Part shown: piece after piece, positions 33,756 through 42,916 of the stretch
How positions within the stretch are numbered: the stretch's first letter is position 1
How the letters are laid out: every line of letters starts with the position of its first letter
NCBI RefSeq assembly: GCF_012275575.1
Contig: NZ_NPIH01000255.1
Location: forward strand, 24,932 to 88,931
DNA from: Paraburkholderia sp. SG-MS1
GTDB lineage: Bacteria > Pseudomonadota > Gammaproteobacteria > Burkholderiales > Burkholderiaceae
Direction: 5' to 3'
Length of the DNA: 64,000 bases
Position numbers and translations under genes: made by a program
The notes under the pieces: generated by a model
What the model was told of the DNA's origin: nothing
Seen by the model: the letters and a program-made list of their open reading frames with translations, nothing else
Databases searched by the model: none

Positions 33756-35031
33756 GACCGCTCTCCGCTGCATCCCAGATGAGACGTGGGTCGAAAGCCA
33801 TCGACGCCAGCAGTGTCAGCACGACGACCGCCCCGAACGCGATCGAGGCCGGGCCCGCCTCGATCGTCGCCAGCGCGTGGAATTGCACCAGCGCGACGAG
33901 CATCGTGATCACATAGATATCGAGCATGGACCAGCGCCCGACCAGTTCGATCGTGCGATAGATCCGGGTGCGCTGCACGGGAAGCCATTGCGAATGAAGC
34001 TGCGTCGACACCGCGAGATACGCGAGGCCCAGAATCTTGAGCATCGGCACCACGATGCTCGCGACGAACACGAGCACGGCGAGCGGCCATGACCCGGAGA
34101 TCCACAGATAGACCACGCCGCTCATGATCGTGTCTTTCTGCGCGCCGAAGAGCGAACTCGTGTTCATCACCGGCAGCACGTTGGCGGGGATATACAGCAC
34201 CATGGCGGCGGTCAGAAACGCCCACGTGCGCGACAGACTCGCGGGCTTGCGCCGATGCAAATGCGCTTTGCAGCGTGGACACGCGTGCACGCCCGAGCGC
34301 GCCGGATCCCGCAACAGGAGTCCGCACTCCTCGCACAGCACGAGCCCATGCGCGGATGCCGTCACCGCGCTGCGCCGCAGCTTCGGAAGCGGCGGTCGCC
34401 ACGCGCCGTTGCCGTTTTTGCCGGCGCTGATGCGCGACCATATCTCGTGCGGATCGAATGCCGCTGATGCCGCGGCGAGCAACAGCATCAGCACGACGAA
34501 CGACCATAACGCCGTGCCCGGCACGACCTTCGCGATGTGCGCGAGCTTGACGAGCGCGACCAGCAGACCGAGGATCAGCACCTCGGTCATGCCCCACGGC
34601 CGCGACAGTTGAAACAGCCGGAAGCCTTCGACCGCGCGCCACGGCACGCGCCCGAAATGCAAGGGCACGAGCAGCCACAGCATCGCCAGTGTCTGCAACA
34701 CCGGCATCACGATCGTCGTCATGAGAACCAGCACCGCGAGCGGCCAGGTGCCGTGCGTGTAAAGCATGCGAACCGAGCCGGCCAACGTCGTCTGAACGAG
34801 ATTGCCGTTGATCGACAGACCGACGATCGGAAAAACGTTCGAAATGACGAGCAGCACGGCGGACGCAACAGTAAAGGCGAGCGCATATTCGGGGCCGTTC
34901 GTGCGTCCCCTGCCGAGCTCGGCGCGACAACGGCGGCAACGCAACGCGCTGCCAGGTGTGAGCGGCGCTCCGAGCTGAAGCAGGTCGCACTCCTCGCAGG
35001 CAAGGAGGTCCCGCTGGGTCGTCTCGCTCAT
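33739..35031 (-). CDS. pqiA: PqiA inner-membrane protein with two zinc ribbons
   Basis: The 430-residue protein has two halves, each starting with a CxxC...CxxC ribbon (CEECDLLQLG...CRRC; CEECGLLLRD...CPRC) followed by four helices (PEYALAFTVASAVLLVISNVFPIVGL; SRTWAFLTAAMVLYIPANVLPVMNT). PqiA is the inner-membrane partner of PqiB. Its start overlaps the stop of the outer-membrane efflux channel gene by four bases, which is unusual and ties the two systems together. Confidence 0.9.
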   Translation of the reverse strand: MSETTQRDLLACEECDLLQLGAPLTPGSALRCRRCRAELGRGRTNGPEYALAFTVASAVLLVISNVFPIVGLSINGNLVQTTLAGSVRMLYTHGTWPLAVLVLMTTIVMPVLQTLAMLWLLVPLHFGRVPWRAVEGFRLFQLSRPWGMTEVLILGLLVALVKLAHIAKVVPGTALWSFVVLMLLLAAASAAFDPHEIWSRISAGKNGNGAWRPPLPKLRRSAVTASAHGLVLCEECGLLLRDPARSGVHACPRCKAHLHRRKPASLSRTWAFLTAAMVLYIPANVLPVMNTSSLFGAQKDTIMSGVVYLWISGSWPLAVLVFVASIVVPMLKILGLAYLAVSTQLHSQWLPVQRTRIYRTIELVGRWSMLDIYVITMLVALVQFHALATIEAGPASIAFGAVVVLTLLASMAFDPRLIWDAAESGHVRVK

Positions 35032-36569
35032 CTCGCCTCCAGAGCGACCGGCGGGTCGCGCGCCGGCGCCACGCCGCGCGCGACGGGCGCCTCCGGGGCC
35101 GTAGGGGCTGCCGGCGCGCTATCGGGCGACGCGGCCGATGCGGCCTGCGGATAGGCCAGCTTTTCCGCGGCGAGAACCCAGCCGCCGCCCATCGCCTTAT
35201 AGAGGTTGACGAACGACGTCAGCTCGGCGCCCTGCGTCTGCGTGTAGTTCAGCTGTGCGTTGAACAGGCTACGCTCGGCGTCGAGCACTTCGATGTAGCT
35301 CGTATAACCGCCTTCGTAACGCAGACTCGCGAGCCGCGCGTAGGTGTGCAACGCCTCGACCTGCTTGCCCACCACGGCCAGTTGCTCATGTGTCTTCTGC
35401 ACGGAGATGAGCGCGTCCTCGACTTCCTGGAACGCCACCTGGATCGACTTCTCGTACGCGAACAGCGCTTCCTGCTGACGTGCCTCGGCCTGGTGCACCT
35501 GGCCCGAGATATTGCCCGCTGTAAAGATCGGCTGTGCCACGCTGCCGGCAAACGACCACACCCGCGCCGGCCCGGTAAAGAGATTCGAGAACTGCGAGCT
35601 GACCGTGCCGAACATTCCCGTCAGCGAGATGGACGGGAAGTAAAGCGCCTTGGCCGCGCCGATCAGCGCGTTTTCCGACACCAGGGCCTGCTCGGCCTGC
35701 AGCAGATCCGGACGACGTTCGAGCAGGTCGGAGGGCAATCCGTCCGGAATCTGCGGCGTGCCCAACGTCGACAGTTCGCGACCGCGCAGAATCGCGCCCG
35801 GATTTTTGCCGATCAGCACGGAAAGCGCGTTTTCCTGCTGGCCGATCTGCATCTCGATCTGCGGAATGGTGGCTCGTGCCGCCTCGTACTCGGACTGGCT
35901 TTGCGCCAGTTCCATTTGCGACACCTCGCCGCCCTTGAAGCGCAACGTGAAGACCCGCACCGACTCGTCGCGGCTTTCCACGGTTTCCTTCGCGATCTCG
36001 AGTTGCCGGTCGAGATTGCGCAGGTTGATGTACGCGGAGGCGACTGAACCGACCAGCGTCAGAATGGTGGCCCGGCGGCCCTCCTCGCTCGCCAGCAGGT
36101 TGGCGCGGGCCGCCTCGGTCTGCCGGCGGACCTTGCCGAAAAGATCGATTTCCCACGCGACCGAGACCGTTGCGTCGAACTGGTTATAGATGGGGCTGAT
36201 ACCGTTCGGAATCGGTATGCCGGCCGCCGTCGACGCACGCTGGCGCGACGCATCCGCGCCCGCGCTGATCTGCGGAAAGAGCCCGGAGCGCGTCGTCACG
36301 AACTGGCCGCGAAACTCGTCGACCCGGGCCGCGGCCATCTTGACGTCGCGGTTCTCCTGCAGCGCGGTGGCGATCAACTGGTCGAGCACGGGGTCCTGAA
36401 ACTGCTCCCACCACGCGACGTTGGCAATCTCGGCGGCCTCACCCTGCGCGAACCGATACGCTGCAGGCACGTCCACCTTGGGACGTGCATAGTCGGGGCC
36501 GAGCAGACACCCGCTCAGCGCAAGCAGCGCGGCGCAAGCCGACAAACGCGCGAGAAGCGTCCCGTCCAT
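35028..36569 (-). CDS. Outer-membrane efflux channel (NodT/OprM family lipoprotein)
   Basis: A 513-residue protein with a lipobox (LLALSGCLLGP) and the OEP family repeats (VAWWEQFQDPVLDQLIATALQENRDVKMAAARV; GLPSDLLERRPDLLQAEQALV; LRYEGGYTSYIEVLDAERSLFNAQLNYTQTQ). The family forms the trimeric outer-membrane duct of RND pumps. The C-terminus is a Pro/Ala-rich extension. It follows the pump gene with almost no gap. Confidence 0.9.
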   Translation of the reverse strand: MDGTLLARLSACAALLALSGCLLGPDYARPKVDVPAAYRFAQGEAAEIANVAWWEQFQDPVLDQLIATALQENRDVKMAAARVDEFRGQFVTTRSGLFPQISAGADASRQRASTAAGIPIPNGISPIYNQFDATVSVAWEIDLFGKVRRQTEAARANLLASEEGRRATILTLVGSVASAYINLRNLDRQLEIAKETVESRDESVRVFTLRFKGGEVSQMELAQSQSEYEAARATIPQIEMQIGQQENALSVLIGKNPGAILRGRELSTLGTPQIPDGLPSDLLERRPDLLQAEQALVSENALIGAAKALYFPSISLTGMFGTVSSQFSNLFTGPARVWSFAGSVAQPIFTAGNISGQVHQAEARQQEALFAYEKSIQVAFQEVEDALISVQKTHEQLAVVGKQVEALHTYARLASLRYEGGYTSYIEVLDAERSLFNAQLNYTQTQGAELTSFVNLYKAMGGGWVLAAEKLAYPQAASAASPDSAPAAPTAPEAPVARGVAPARDPPVALEAR

Positions 36570-36570
36570 G

Positions 36571-39500
36571 TCAGTTGCTCTCTTGCGACGGCGCTTGCGG
36601 CGGCAAGCCGCGCTCCGCCGCTGTCGCGCCTGGTCCCGCTCCGGCCGCGCCCTTGTCCGGCGTCGGTTTGCCGCCGCGCGAGCGCGACGACATCGTTTCG
36701 AGCAGGTAATAGAACATCGGAATGAAGAACACGGCGATGGCCGTCGCGCCGATCATCCCGCCGATCACCCCGGTGCCGATCGAATGGCGGCTGTTGGCCG
36801 ACGCGCCCGTCGCGATGGCGAGCGGCACGCAGCCGAGAATGAACGCGAGGGACGTCATCACGATCGGACGCAAGCGCTCTTCCGCGGCCGTCATGGTGGC
36901 ATCGATCACGGACGCGCCGGTTTCCCGGTTCAACACTGCGAATTCGAAGATCAGGATCGCGTTCTTGGCGGCGAGCGCCACCAGCATCGTCAGCCCGATC
37001 TGGAAATAAACGTCGTTGCTCAGGCCGCGTAGCAGAACGGCGAGCAATGCGCCGAAAAGCGCGAATGGAACCGCCATCAGCACGCCGACCGGCAAGCTCC
37101 ATTTCTCGTACTGCGCGGCGAGGATAAGGAACACCATCACGAGGCCGAACACGAACACGAGCCCCGACGTGCCGCCCGATTGCCGTTCCTCGAAGGCCTC
37201 TCCGCTCCAGGCCACGCTGTAGCCGGGCGGCATCTGCGCCGCCAGTTCCTCGAGCGTCGAGATCACCTGCCCGGAGCTGAATCCGGGTGCGGCGTTCGCC
37301 GTGATCTTGATCGCCGGGAAGTTGTTGAAGCGCGTGACCAGATCAGGTCCGACGACGAACCGGTAGGTCGCCACAGAGGTGACCGGCAGCATCGTGCCGG
37401 ACTTGCTGCGCACGTAGATCTGATCGAGGTCGGCGGGCGTCAACCGGGACGACGGTTCGGCCTGCAGGATCACCTGCCAGAGCCGGCTCGAACGGTTGAA
37501 CTGCGACACGTACAGCGAGCCGAACATCGTCTGCATCGTGCTATACGCGTCTTCGACCGGCACGCCGAGCGTTTCGGACTTATCGCGGTCTACCTCGACC
37601 AGCAATTGCCGCGACGACGCGTTGAACGTCATGGTCACGCCGGTCAGCTCCGGACGCTGCCGCGCTTTCTGCACGAACTGTTGCGTCACCTCCGCGAGCT
37701 GCGCGATGCTCGCATCGCCCGTGCTCTGAATCCACATTTCGGTGCCGCCGGTCGTGCCGAGCCCCGGAATCGACGGTGGGTTGACGGGGAACACCACGCC
37801 TTCCTTCACGTCCGCGAAGTGGCGGTACGCGTCGAGCAGCACCGTGCGCGCGTTCTGCGTCCTGATGTTCGCCGACGTGTAACGATCCTCGAAACTTTTC
37901 AGGCCGACAAAGAACGTGCTCGAATTGTTCTTGTTCTGGCTATCGAGCAGGCTGAACCCATCGACCACCGTGATACTTCCGACCGCCTCCTGTTTCATGA
38001 AGTAGTCGGTCACCTTCTGCGAGACCTCTCCGGTCCGGTCGAGGCTCGCCGCGTCGGGCATGATCACCGCGCCGAGCAGATAGCCCTGGTCCTCCGGCGG
38101 CAGGAACGCCGACGGAATCGAGCGGACCATGAGTACCGCGAGGACGATCATGCCCACGAAAAACAGCAGCCCGAAAATGAACCGCTTGATCACCAGCTTG
38201 ACCGCGCGCGAGTAGCCCGCGGTCATCCGGGCGAACTGCCTGTCGAACCAGCGGAAAAAGCCCTTTTTCTCGTGATGGGTGCTCTTCAGCAGCAACGCGG
38301 CGAGCGCGGGTGACAAGGTCAGCGCCACGATGCCGGACAGCACGACCGAGATCGCAATCGTAATGGCGAACTGCTTGTACATTTGCCCCGTGATGCCGCC
38401 GAGGAACGCCACCGGCACGAACACCGCGCACAGCACCAGCACGATCGCGACGACCGGTCCCGCCACCTCGTCCATCGCCTTTTTGGCGGCGTCTTTTGGA
38501 TTGAGCTTGTACACCGTCATGTTTCGTTCGACGTTCTCGATCACGACGATCGCATCGTCCACGACGATCCCGATCGCGAGCACCATCCCGAACAGGGTCA
38601 GCATGTTGATCGAGAAACCCAGCAGCAGCATGAACATGCAGGTGCCGACAATCGAGACCGGCACGGCGACGATCGGGATCAGCGTCGCGCGCAGGCTTTG
38701 CAGGAACACGAACACGACGATGACGACGAGCACCAGCGCTTCGAAGAAGGTGTGAATCACGTCGGAGATCGAGGCCCGGGTGAACTCGGTCGTATCCATG
38801 GCGATTTCATAGGTCAGCCCTTCCGGAAACGACTTGTTCAACTCCGCCAGCGTCGCGCGAACCTTCTTCGAGACGTCGAGTGCATTGGCGCCCGGCTGCT
38901 GATAAACGGCGAGGACGGTCGCGGGCTTGCCCTGGAACCGGCTGCGAATGGAGTAATCCTTTTGCCCCAGTTCGGCCCGCCCGATGTCCTTGATCCGCAC
39001 GATCGCCGCCCCGCCGCTCGCGGCGCGCACGATGATGTTTTCGAACTCGGACGGCTCGGCGAGACGGCCGGTCGTCGTGACGGCGAATGACTGTTCGACG
39101 GATTTTCCCGTCGGCGACTGCCCGATGCTGCCCACCGCGAACTGCTGGTTCTGATTGGCGACCACCCGCTGCACGTCGGCGGCCGTTACGCCCAGTTGCG
39201 CCATCCGGTCGGGTTTCAGCCAGATCCGCATCGCGTAGTCCGGATTGCCGAAAATGCTGGACTGGTTCGCACCCGGAACGCGCTTGATCGCATCGAGTAC
39301 GTAGATGTTGGTGAAGTTCGCGATGTAGACCGAATCGTACCGGTCCGTCGGCGAATAGACCGCGATCACCATCATGAAAGCGGACGACTTCTTCTGCACC
39401 TGAATGCCCTGCGCCTGGACCGACTGCGGCAGTTGCGGCAGCGCGAGGTTCACGCGGTTCTGCACATCGACCTGAGCCAGTTCCGGGTTCGTGCCGATCT

Positions 39501-39789
39501 CGAAGTACGCGTTGATGGTCAGGTTGCCGGTGGATGAACTCGACGAGTTCATGTAGATCATGTTGTCCGCGCCGTTGACCTGTTGCTCGATCGGCGCGGC
39601 GACGTTGTTCGCCACGACCTCCGCATTGGCGCCTGGATAGGTCGCGGAGATGGTGATCTGCGGCGGAGTGATGTCCGGATATTGCGCGACCGGCAACGAG
39701 AACATCGCCAACGCACCACCTAGCGTGATGACGATCGAAATGACCGACGCGAAAATCGGACGATCGATACAGTAGTGCGAGATGCTCAT
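36571..39789 (-). CDS. RND multidrug efflux pump (AcrB/MexF family, HAE-1)
   Basis: ATG 39789 (MSISHYCIDRPIFASVISI) gives 1072 residues, the usual HAE-1 length. Visible features are PVAQYPDITPPQITISATYPGA, the docking-domain region, NMLTLFGMVLAIGIVVDDAIVVIENVER (the Asp pair of the proton relay), GGTSGLVFVFGLVMVFLILAAQYEKW and YFQIGLTMLVALAAKNAILIFEFA. It expels drugs or lipophilic compounds by proton exchange. It lies 13 bp after its adaptor gene. Confidence 0.93.
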   Translation of the reverse strand: MSISHYCIDRPIFASVISIVITLGGALAMFSLPVAQYPDITPPQITISATYPGANAEVVANNVAAPIEQQVNGADNMIYMNSSSSSTGNLTINAYFEIGTNPELAQVDVQNRVNLALPQLPQSVQAQGIQVQKKSSAFMMVIAVYSPTDRYDSVYIANFTNIYVLDAIKRVPGANQSSIFGNPDYAMRIWLKPDRMAQLGVTAADVQRVVANQNQQFAVGSIGQSPTGKSVEQSFAVTTTGRLAEPSEFENIIVRAASGGAAIVRIKDIGRAELGQKDYSIRSRFQGKPATVLAVYQQPGANALDVSKKVRATLAELNKSFPEGLTYEIAMDTTEFTRASISDVIHTFFEALVLVVIVVFVFLQSLRATLIPIVAVPVSIVGTCMFMLLLGFSINMLTLFGMVLAIGIVVDDAIVVIENVERNMTVYKLNPKDAAKKAMDEVAGPVVAIVLVLCAVFVPVAFLGGITGQMYKQFAITIAISVVLSGIVALTLSPALAALLLKSTHHEKKGFFRWFDRQFARMTAGYSRAVKLVIKRFIFGLLFFVGMIVLAVLMVRSIPSAFLPPEDQGYLLGAVIMPDAASLDRTGEVSQKVTDYFMKQEAVGSITVVDGFSLLDSQNKNNSSTFFVGLKSFEDRYTSANIRTQNARTVLLDAYRHFADVKEGVVFPVNPPSIPGLGTTGGTEMWIQSTGDASIAQLAEVTQQFVQKARQRPELTGVTMTFNASSRQLLVEVDRDKSETLGVPVEDAYSTMQTMFGSLYVSQFNRSSRLWQVILQAEPSSRLTPADLDQIYVRSKSGTMLPVTSVATYRFVVGPDLVTRFNNFPAIKITANAAPGFSSGQVISTLEELAAQMPPGYSVAWSGEAFEERQSGGTSGLVFVFGLVMVFLILAAQYEKWSLPVGVLMAVPFALFGALLAVLLRGLSNDVYFQIGLTMLVALAAKNAILIFEFAVLNRETGASVIDATMTAAEERLRPIVMTSLAFILGCVPLAIATGASANSRHSIGTGVIGGMIGATAIAVFFIPMFYYLLETMSSRSRGGKPTPDKGAAGAGPGATAAERGLPPQAPSQESN

Positions 39790-39802
39790 GTCGGCGGCCC
39801 TT

Positions 39803-41107
39803 TCATTGGGTCGTATCGCTGTGGGTTCCTTGCGCCGTCGCCGATGCCTGCGCGGAAGCCGCCGGCGCGGCACTGCCGGACGCGGCCGCCGCGGCGGGCG
39901 CTGCGCCTGGCACCGGGCCCTGGACGATCTTGAGCTGCTGTCCCGCCGAGACACGCAGCGCGCCATCCACCACGATGCGTTCGCCCGGCTTGAGCCCTTC
40001 CGATATGAACCAGTCCTCGCCCTGCCAATCGCCCACTTCGACGACGCGCTGCCGTGCCTTGGACTCGTTGTCGACAACCCACACGAAGTGGCTCTTCGAG
40101 CCTTGCAGGACCGAGCGCTGCGGCACGAGAATCGAGTTGGGCCGGATGGCCCCGGAGACCCTGGCCTTGACGAACTGACCGGGGCGCAACGTCCCCTTCG
40201 GATTGGCGAAAACCGCCCGCACGAGGAACGTCCCGGTTTCTGTGTTGAAGGCCGGATTGGCAAAGTCGATGCGCCCCGACTGTGCGAACATCGAGCCGTC
40301 GGCCAGAATGATCTGCACGACGAAATCGTCGTTCTGCGGGAATTTCAGTTGACCGGCGGCGATCTGGTCGCGGTACTTCAACATCATGTTTTCGGAGATG
40401 CTGAAGTTCGCCCACATCGGGTCGAGTTGATAGACGTAGGTCAGCAAGCTGTTGGAAGTGGCCGTGACATAACTGCCGTCCTGCTGACGCGCGAAGCTCG
40501 ACAGCCCCGTGAGCGGCGACTTGATCGTCGTATAGCCGAGATTGAGCTGCGCGGTCTGGACCTCTCCCTGCGCAGCGATGACCGCTGCGGCAGACTGCTT
40601 TTCGTTGCCGATCGCGTCGTCGAGGTCTTTCTTGCTCAATGCGTTCTGGGCGGCCAGAGGCTCCACGCGCGCGAGATTCGCCCGGGCCACCTGCAGCCGC
40701 GCCTGCTGCTGCGCCAGCTGCCCCCTGGCCGTTTGCAGCGCGGCCTCGAACGGCTTGCTGTCCATCTGGAACATGGTCTGGCCTGTCTTGACCACCTGCC
40801 CTTCGGTATACATGCGCTTGTCGAGAAAGCCATCCACCCGCGCGCGAATCTCCACTTCGCGAGAACTCTGGGTTTGAGCAGTAAATTCGAAGTCGACCGG
40901 CGTGTCGCGCTGGACCACGGTCGTGACGGTCACTTCCGGCGCGGCGGCCGCGGGCGCGGCGGGATGCTTCTTGCAGGCGACCAGCAGGGTCATGGCCGCT
41001 GCCAGCAGCAGCAGCGCGCGCCCCGAACGATGGAAACAGCCGGAGGGCTCCGCGGGTCCGCGAAGATGCCGCCGCGGCGCGGTGTGGAGGCAAGAGACGG
41101 TTTTCAT
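39803..41107 (-). CDS. RND efflux periplasmic adaptor lipoprotein
   Basis: A 434-residue protein with a lipobox (MTLLVACKK), then the membrane-fusion-protein order: VEIRARVDGFLDKRMYTEGQVVKTGQTMFQMD (lipoyl half), a hairpin coiled coil (ARGQLAQQQARLQVARANLARVEPL), LNLGYTTIKSPLTGLSS and a beta-barrel (FANPKGTLRPGQFVKARV). It links the inner-membrane pump to the outer-membrane channel. The C-terminus is Ala-rich and likely disordered. Confidence 0.9.
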   Translation of the reverse strand: MKTVSCLHTAPRRHLRGPAEPSGCFHRSGRALLLLAAAMTLLVACKKHPAAPAAAAPEVTVTTVVQRDTPVDFEFTAQTQSSREVEIRARVDGFLDKRMYTEGQVVKTGQTMFQMDSKPFEAALQTARGQLAQQQARLQVARANLARVEPLAAQNALSKKDLDDAIGNEKQSAAAVIAAQGEVQTAQLNLGYTTIKSPLTGLSSFARQQDGSYVTATSNSLLTYVYQLDPMWANFSISENMMLKYRDQIAAGQLKFPQNDDFVVQIILADGSMFAQSGRIDFANPAFNTETGTFLVRAVFANPKGTLRPGQFVKARVSGAIRPNSILVPQRSVLQGSKSHFVWVVDNESKARQRVVEVGDWQGEDWFISEGLKPGERIVVDGALRVSAGQQLKIVQGPVPGAAPAAAAASGSAAPAASAQASATAQGTHSDTTQ

Positions 41108-41123
41108 CGCGCGACCCGCCTGA

Positions 41124-41516
41124 TCATAAGGCAGTACAGTTGCCGAACAGCACCATGGCGTCCTGACTGTTGACGATCGCCAACGTCATCGATCCGTCTG
41201 TCGAATCGACGACGAGGGTCCACCCATAGCCCATCTCCGTGCCGTCCATGATGATCTGGTTGGCGTCCTTGCTGGCGATATGCATGGGGGTCGTTCGCGC
41301 CGGTCCGGTAATCACTTTCTTGTCGAAATCGAGCGACAGAAACCGGGGGGCGCCGATGTCGTCCGGCAACGAACGGGTACAGGCGATGCCCGGATCGCAC
41401 GCGTGCGCGTCGATCGTCGCGCACAGGAGCGGCTTGCTGCCATCGAAGCCGGCGGCCCATGTATCGAGTGCGACGACGCTGAGCACAATCGTGAGTAAAA
41501 CGGACCCGGATTTCAT
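41124..41516 (-). CDS. Small exported hypothetical protein, 130 residues
   Basis: GGGAG lies before ATG 41516, and a signal peptide (MKSGSVLLTIVLSVVALDTWA) follows. The mature part has four Cys (LLCATIDAHACDPGIACT and FGNCTAL) that could form disulfides. It is 16 bp before the efflux adaptor, so it is probably the first gene of the efflux/Pqi operon. I do not recognise the family. Confidence 0.6.
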   Translation of the reverse strand: MKSGSVLLTIVLSVVALDTWAAGFDGSKPLLCATIDAHACDPGIACTRSLPDDIGAPRFLSLDFDKKVITGPARTTPMHIASKDANQIIMDGTEMGYGWTLVVDSTDGSMTLAIVNSQDAMVLFGNCTAL

Positions 41517-41646
41517 CGCGTACTCCCGCGTTTTCTTTGAAGGCTGCGCACACAGCGAACCCACGCACGCGCCGTCACCCAGCAAACGGGTCGGGTCAGG
41601 CAGCCGCGCCTTCGGTTCGAAGCGGCCGGCCGCCCGGTTGACGCGC

Positions 41647-41658
41647 GGACTTAGGTCA
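41647..41658. promoter_or_regulatory. GGACTTAGGTCA element (site 3a, weak)
   Basis: GGAC-TTAG-GTCA is a diverged copy, 42 bp from the stronger site at 41689. It lies 130 nt before the start of the 130-residue protein and hence before the efflux/Pqi cluster. Confidence 0.35.
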
Positions 41659-41688
41659 GTTTGGTTGTAGCCATACAGGGAGACAATG

Positions 41689-41700
41689 GGACTTTGGTCT
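41689..41700. promoter_or_regulatory. GGACTTTGGTCT element (site 3b, efflux/Pqi cluster)
   Basis: GGAC-TTTG-GTCT is flanked by AATG and CATAT, like other copies. It lies between the response-regulator gene and the start of the efflux/Pqi cluster, 172 nt upstream of the first start codon. Confidence 0.5.
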
Positions 41701-41727
41701 CATATCGCCAGATGGGGTGAGCGTGCT

Positions 41728-42114
41728 TCAAGGGCGCAACGGACCGTTTATCGCCAGTTCCACCGCCTTGAGGAGAATCGCCGCATTGAAAGGTTTGCGC
41801 AGGTACGCTGCGGCGCCCGACGCCAGCGCTGCCTGTCGAACGACGAGTTCGTCGTGTGCCGTGATCATGATGATCGGCAAACCGAGCGGCGCAAGTTGAC
41901 GCTGGACTTCCAAACCGCCGGTTCCCGGCATCTGGATGTCCAGAATGACGCACGCAGGCCGATATGACGGAATCGCCGACAGCGTATTCAACAGTTCGTC
42001 GCCACTTGAGAACGTCTCCGCCTCGATCCCTGCGGAGTGCAGCAGACGCTTGATGGCCCGGCAAACCGATTCGTCATCGTCGACCACAGCAACGATTTGG
42101 TTGGGGTTGACCAT
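41728..42114 (-). CDS. Single-domain response regulator
   Basis: A 128-residue stand-alone REC domain: VDDDES acidic patch, D59 (VILDIQMPG), T in MITAHDE, K in YLRKPF. It has no output domain, like CheY or Spo0F. It is next to a FixJ-type regulator and a PAS kinase on the same strand, and probably competes for or relays phosphate in that system. It has its own promoter element (42195). Confidence 0.85.
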   Translation of the reverse strand: MVNPNQIVAVVDDDESVCRAIKRLLHSAGIEAETFSSGDELLNTLSAIPSYRPACVILDIQMPGTGGLEVQRQLAPLGLPIIMITAHDELVVRQAALASGAAAYLRKPFNAAILLKAVELAINGPLRP

Positions 42115-42194
42115 ATGGCGACGCGAACACGCTGTCGCTCCATGAATAGATCATTGGAGCTTCAGACTAACGGCAGACACGGAAATGAGATATA

Positions 42195-42206
42195 GGACTT
42201 TGGTCC
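42195..42206. promoter_or_regulatory. GGACTTTGGTCC element (site 4, response regulator)
   Basis: Read on the gene's strand it is GGACCAAAGTCC, very close to the core of the mycobacterial DosR box (GGACTWWAGTCC). It lies 80 nt upstream of the single-domain response regulator start. Confidence 0.6.
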
Positions 42207-42223
42207 ACTAGCGGCACGTGGCG

Positions 42224-42258
42224 GGGGGACCGGATATGATGAACGTTCCCCGGTCCCA
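42224..42258. terminator. Possible hairpin GGGACCGG / CCGGTCCC
   Basis: An eight-base inverted repeat (about 42227-42234 and 42250-42257) lies just after the FixJ-type gene. It lacks a clear T-run, so it is at best a weak terminator or an mRNA 3'-end structure. Confidence 0.3.
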
Positions 42259-42275
42259 GATCGGACCATGCAGGA

Positions 42276-42899
42276 CTACTTGTCGTCGGCCGGATAAAGG
42301 CCGGCTTTTTCCGCGAGCCGAACGAGTTCGACGATCGATCGGGCTTTCATCTTCTCCATCACGCGCGCCCGATGAATCTTGATCGTCTTTTCGGCCGCGC
42401 CAAGATCGCTGGCGACCTGCTTGTTCAGGCGTCCGGTCAGCACGAGCACCATGACCTCACGCTCACGGCGCGTGAGATGGTTGACCCGCTCCTGAAGCTC
42501 CGCCGCTTCGTTTCTTTTCGCAAACTCGATGCAGGCCCGCTCGAGCGCGCGATCGATCGCGGCGAGCAATCGCGACTCGCACACCGGCTTGGGCAGAAAA
42601 TCGAGCGCACCACCCTTCATGGCTTCGACGCTCGTGCTGACGTCGCCCCGCCCTGTCAGAAAGACGATGGGAAGCAACTGCTTGAGATTGCGCTGCACGT
42701 CGAGCCCGGTCATGCCCGGCATCTGCAGATCGAGAACGAGACAGGCGGGCGTGCTCGCCAGGTCGGCCCGGTTCAGAAAAGCATCCGGGCTCTCGAAGGA
42801 TTCGACGTGATAACCCGACGCGCGCAGCAGTCGGGCGAGCGCGCATCGCACGCGCTCGTCATCGTCGACGATGAAAACGCGGGCGGCGGCCTCACTCAC
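42276..42899 (-). CDS. FixJ/NarL-family response regulator
   Basis: I take GTG 42899 (VSEAAARVFIVDDD), 17 bp after the kinase stop. The 207-residue protein has REC (D57 in LVLDLQMPG, T in FLTGRGD, K in FLPKPV) and a C-terminal LuxR-type HTH (LTRREREVMVLVLTGRLNKQVASDLGAAEKTIKIHRARVMEKM). This is the FixJ layout. It is the cognate regulator of the PAS kinase and the best local candidate to bind the GGACYTTGGTCC sites. Confidence 0.88.
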   Translation of the reverse strand: MSEAAARVFIVDDDERVRCALARLLRASGYHVESFESPDAFLNRADLASTPACLVLDLQMPGMTGLDVQRNLKQLLPIVFLTGRGDVSTSVEAMKGGALDFLPKPVCESRLLAAIDRALERACIEFAKRNEAAELQERVNHLTRREREVMVLVLTGRLNKQVASDLGAAEKTIKIHRARVMEKMKARSIVELVRLAEKAGLYPADDK

Positions 42900-42916
42900 G
42901 ACGGCCGGAGGCGGCC

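Noticed and set aside
39782-41173. 463-codon plus-strand ORF over the efflux adaptor
   Set aside because: Antisense shadow; the minus-strand adaptor has a lipobox and all family motifs.
42252-42267. GGTCC-N6-GGACC as a regulatory site
   Set aside because: The arms are in the opposite arrangement to the shared element and the block lies at the 3' end of a gene, where it is better seen as part of a possible hairpin.
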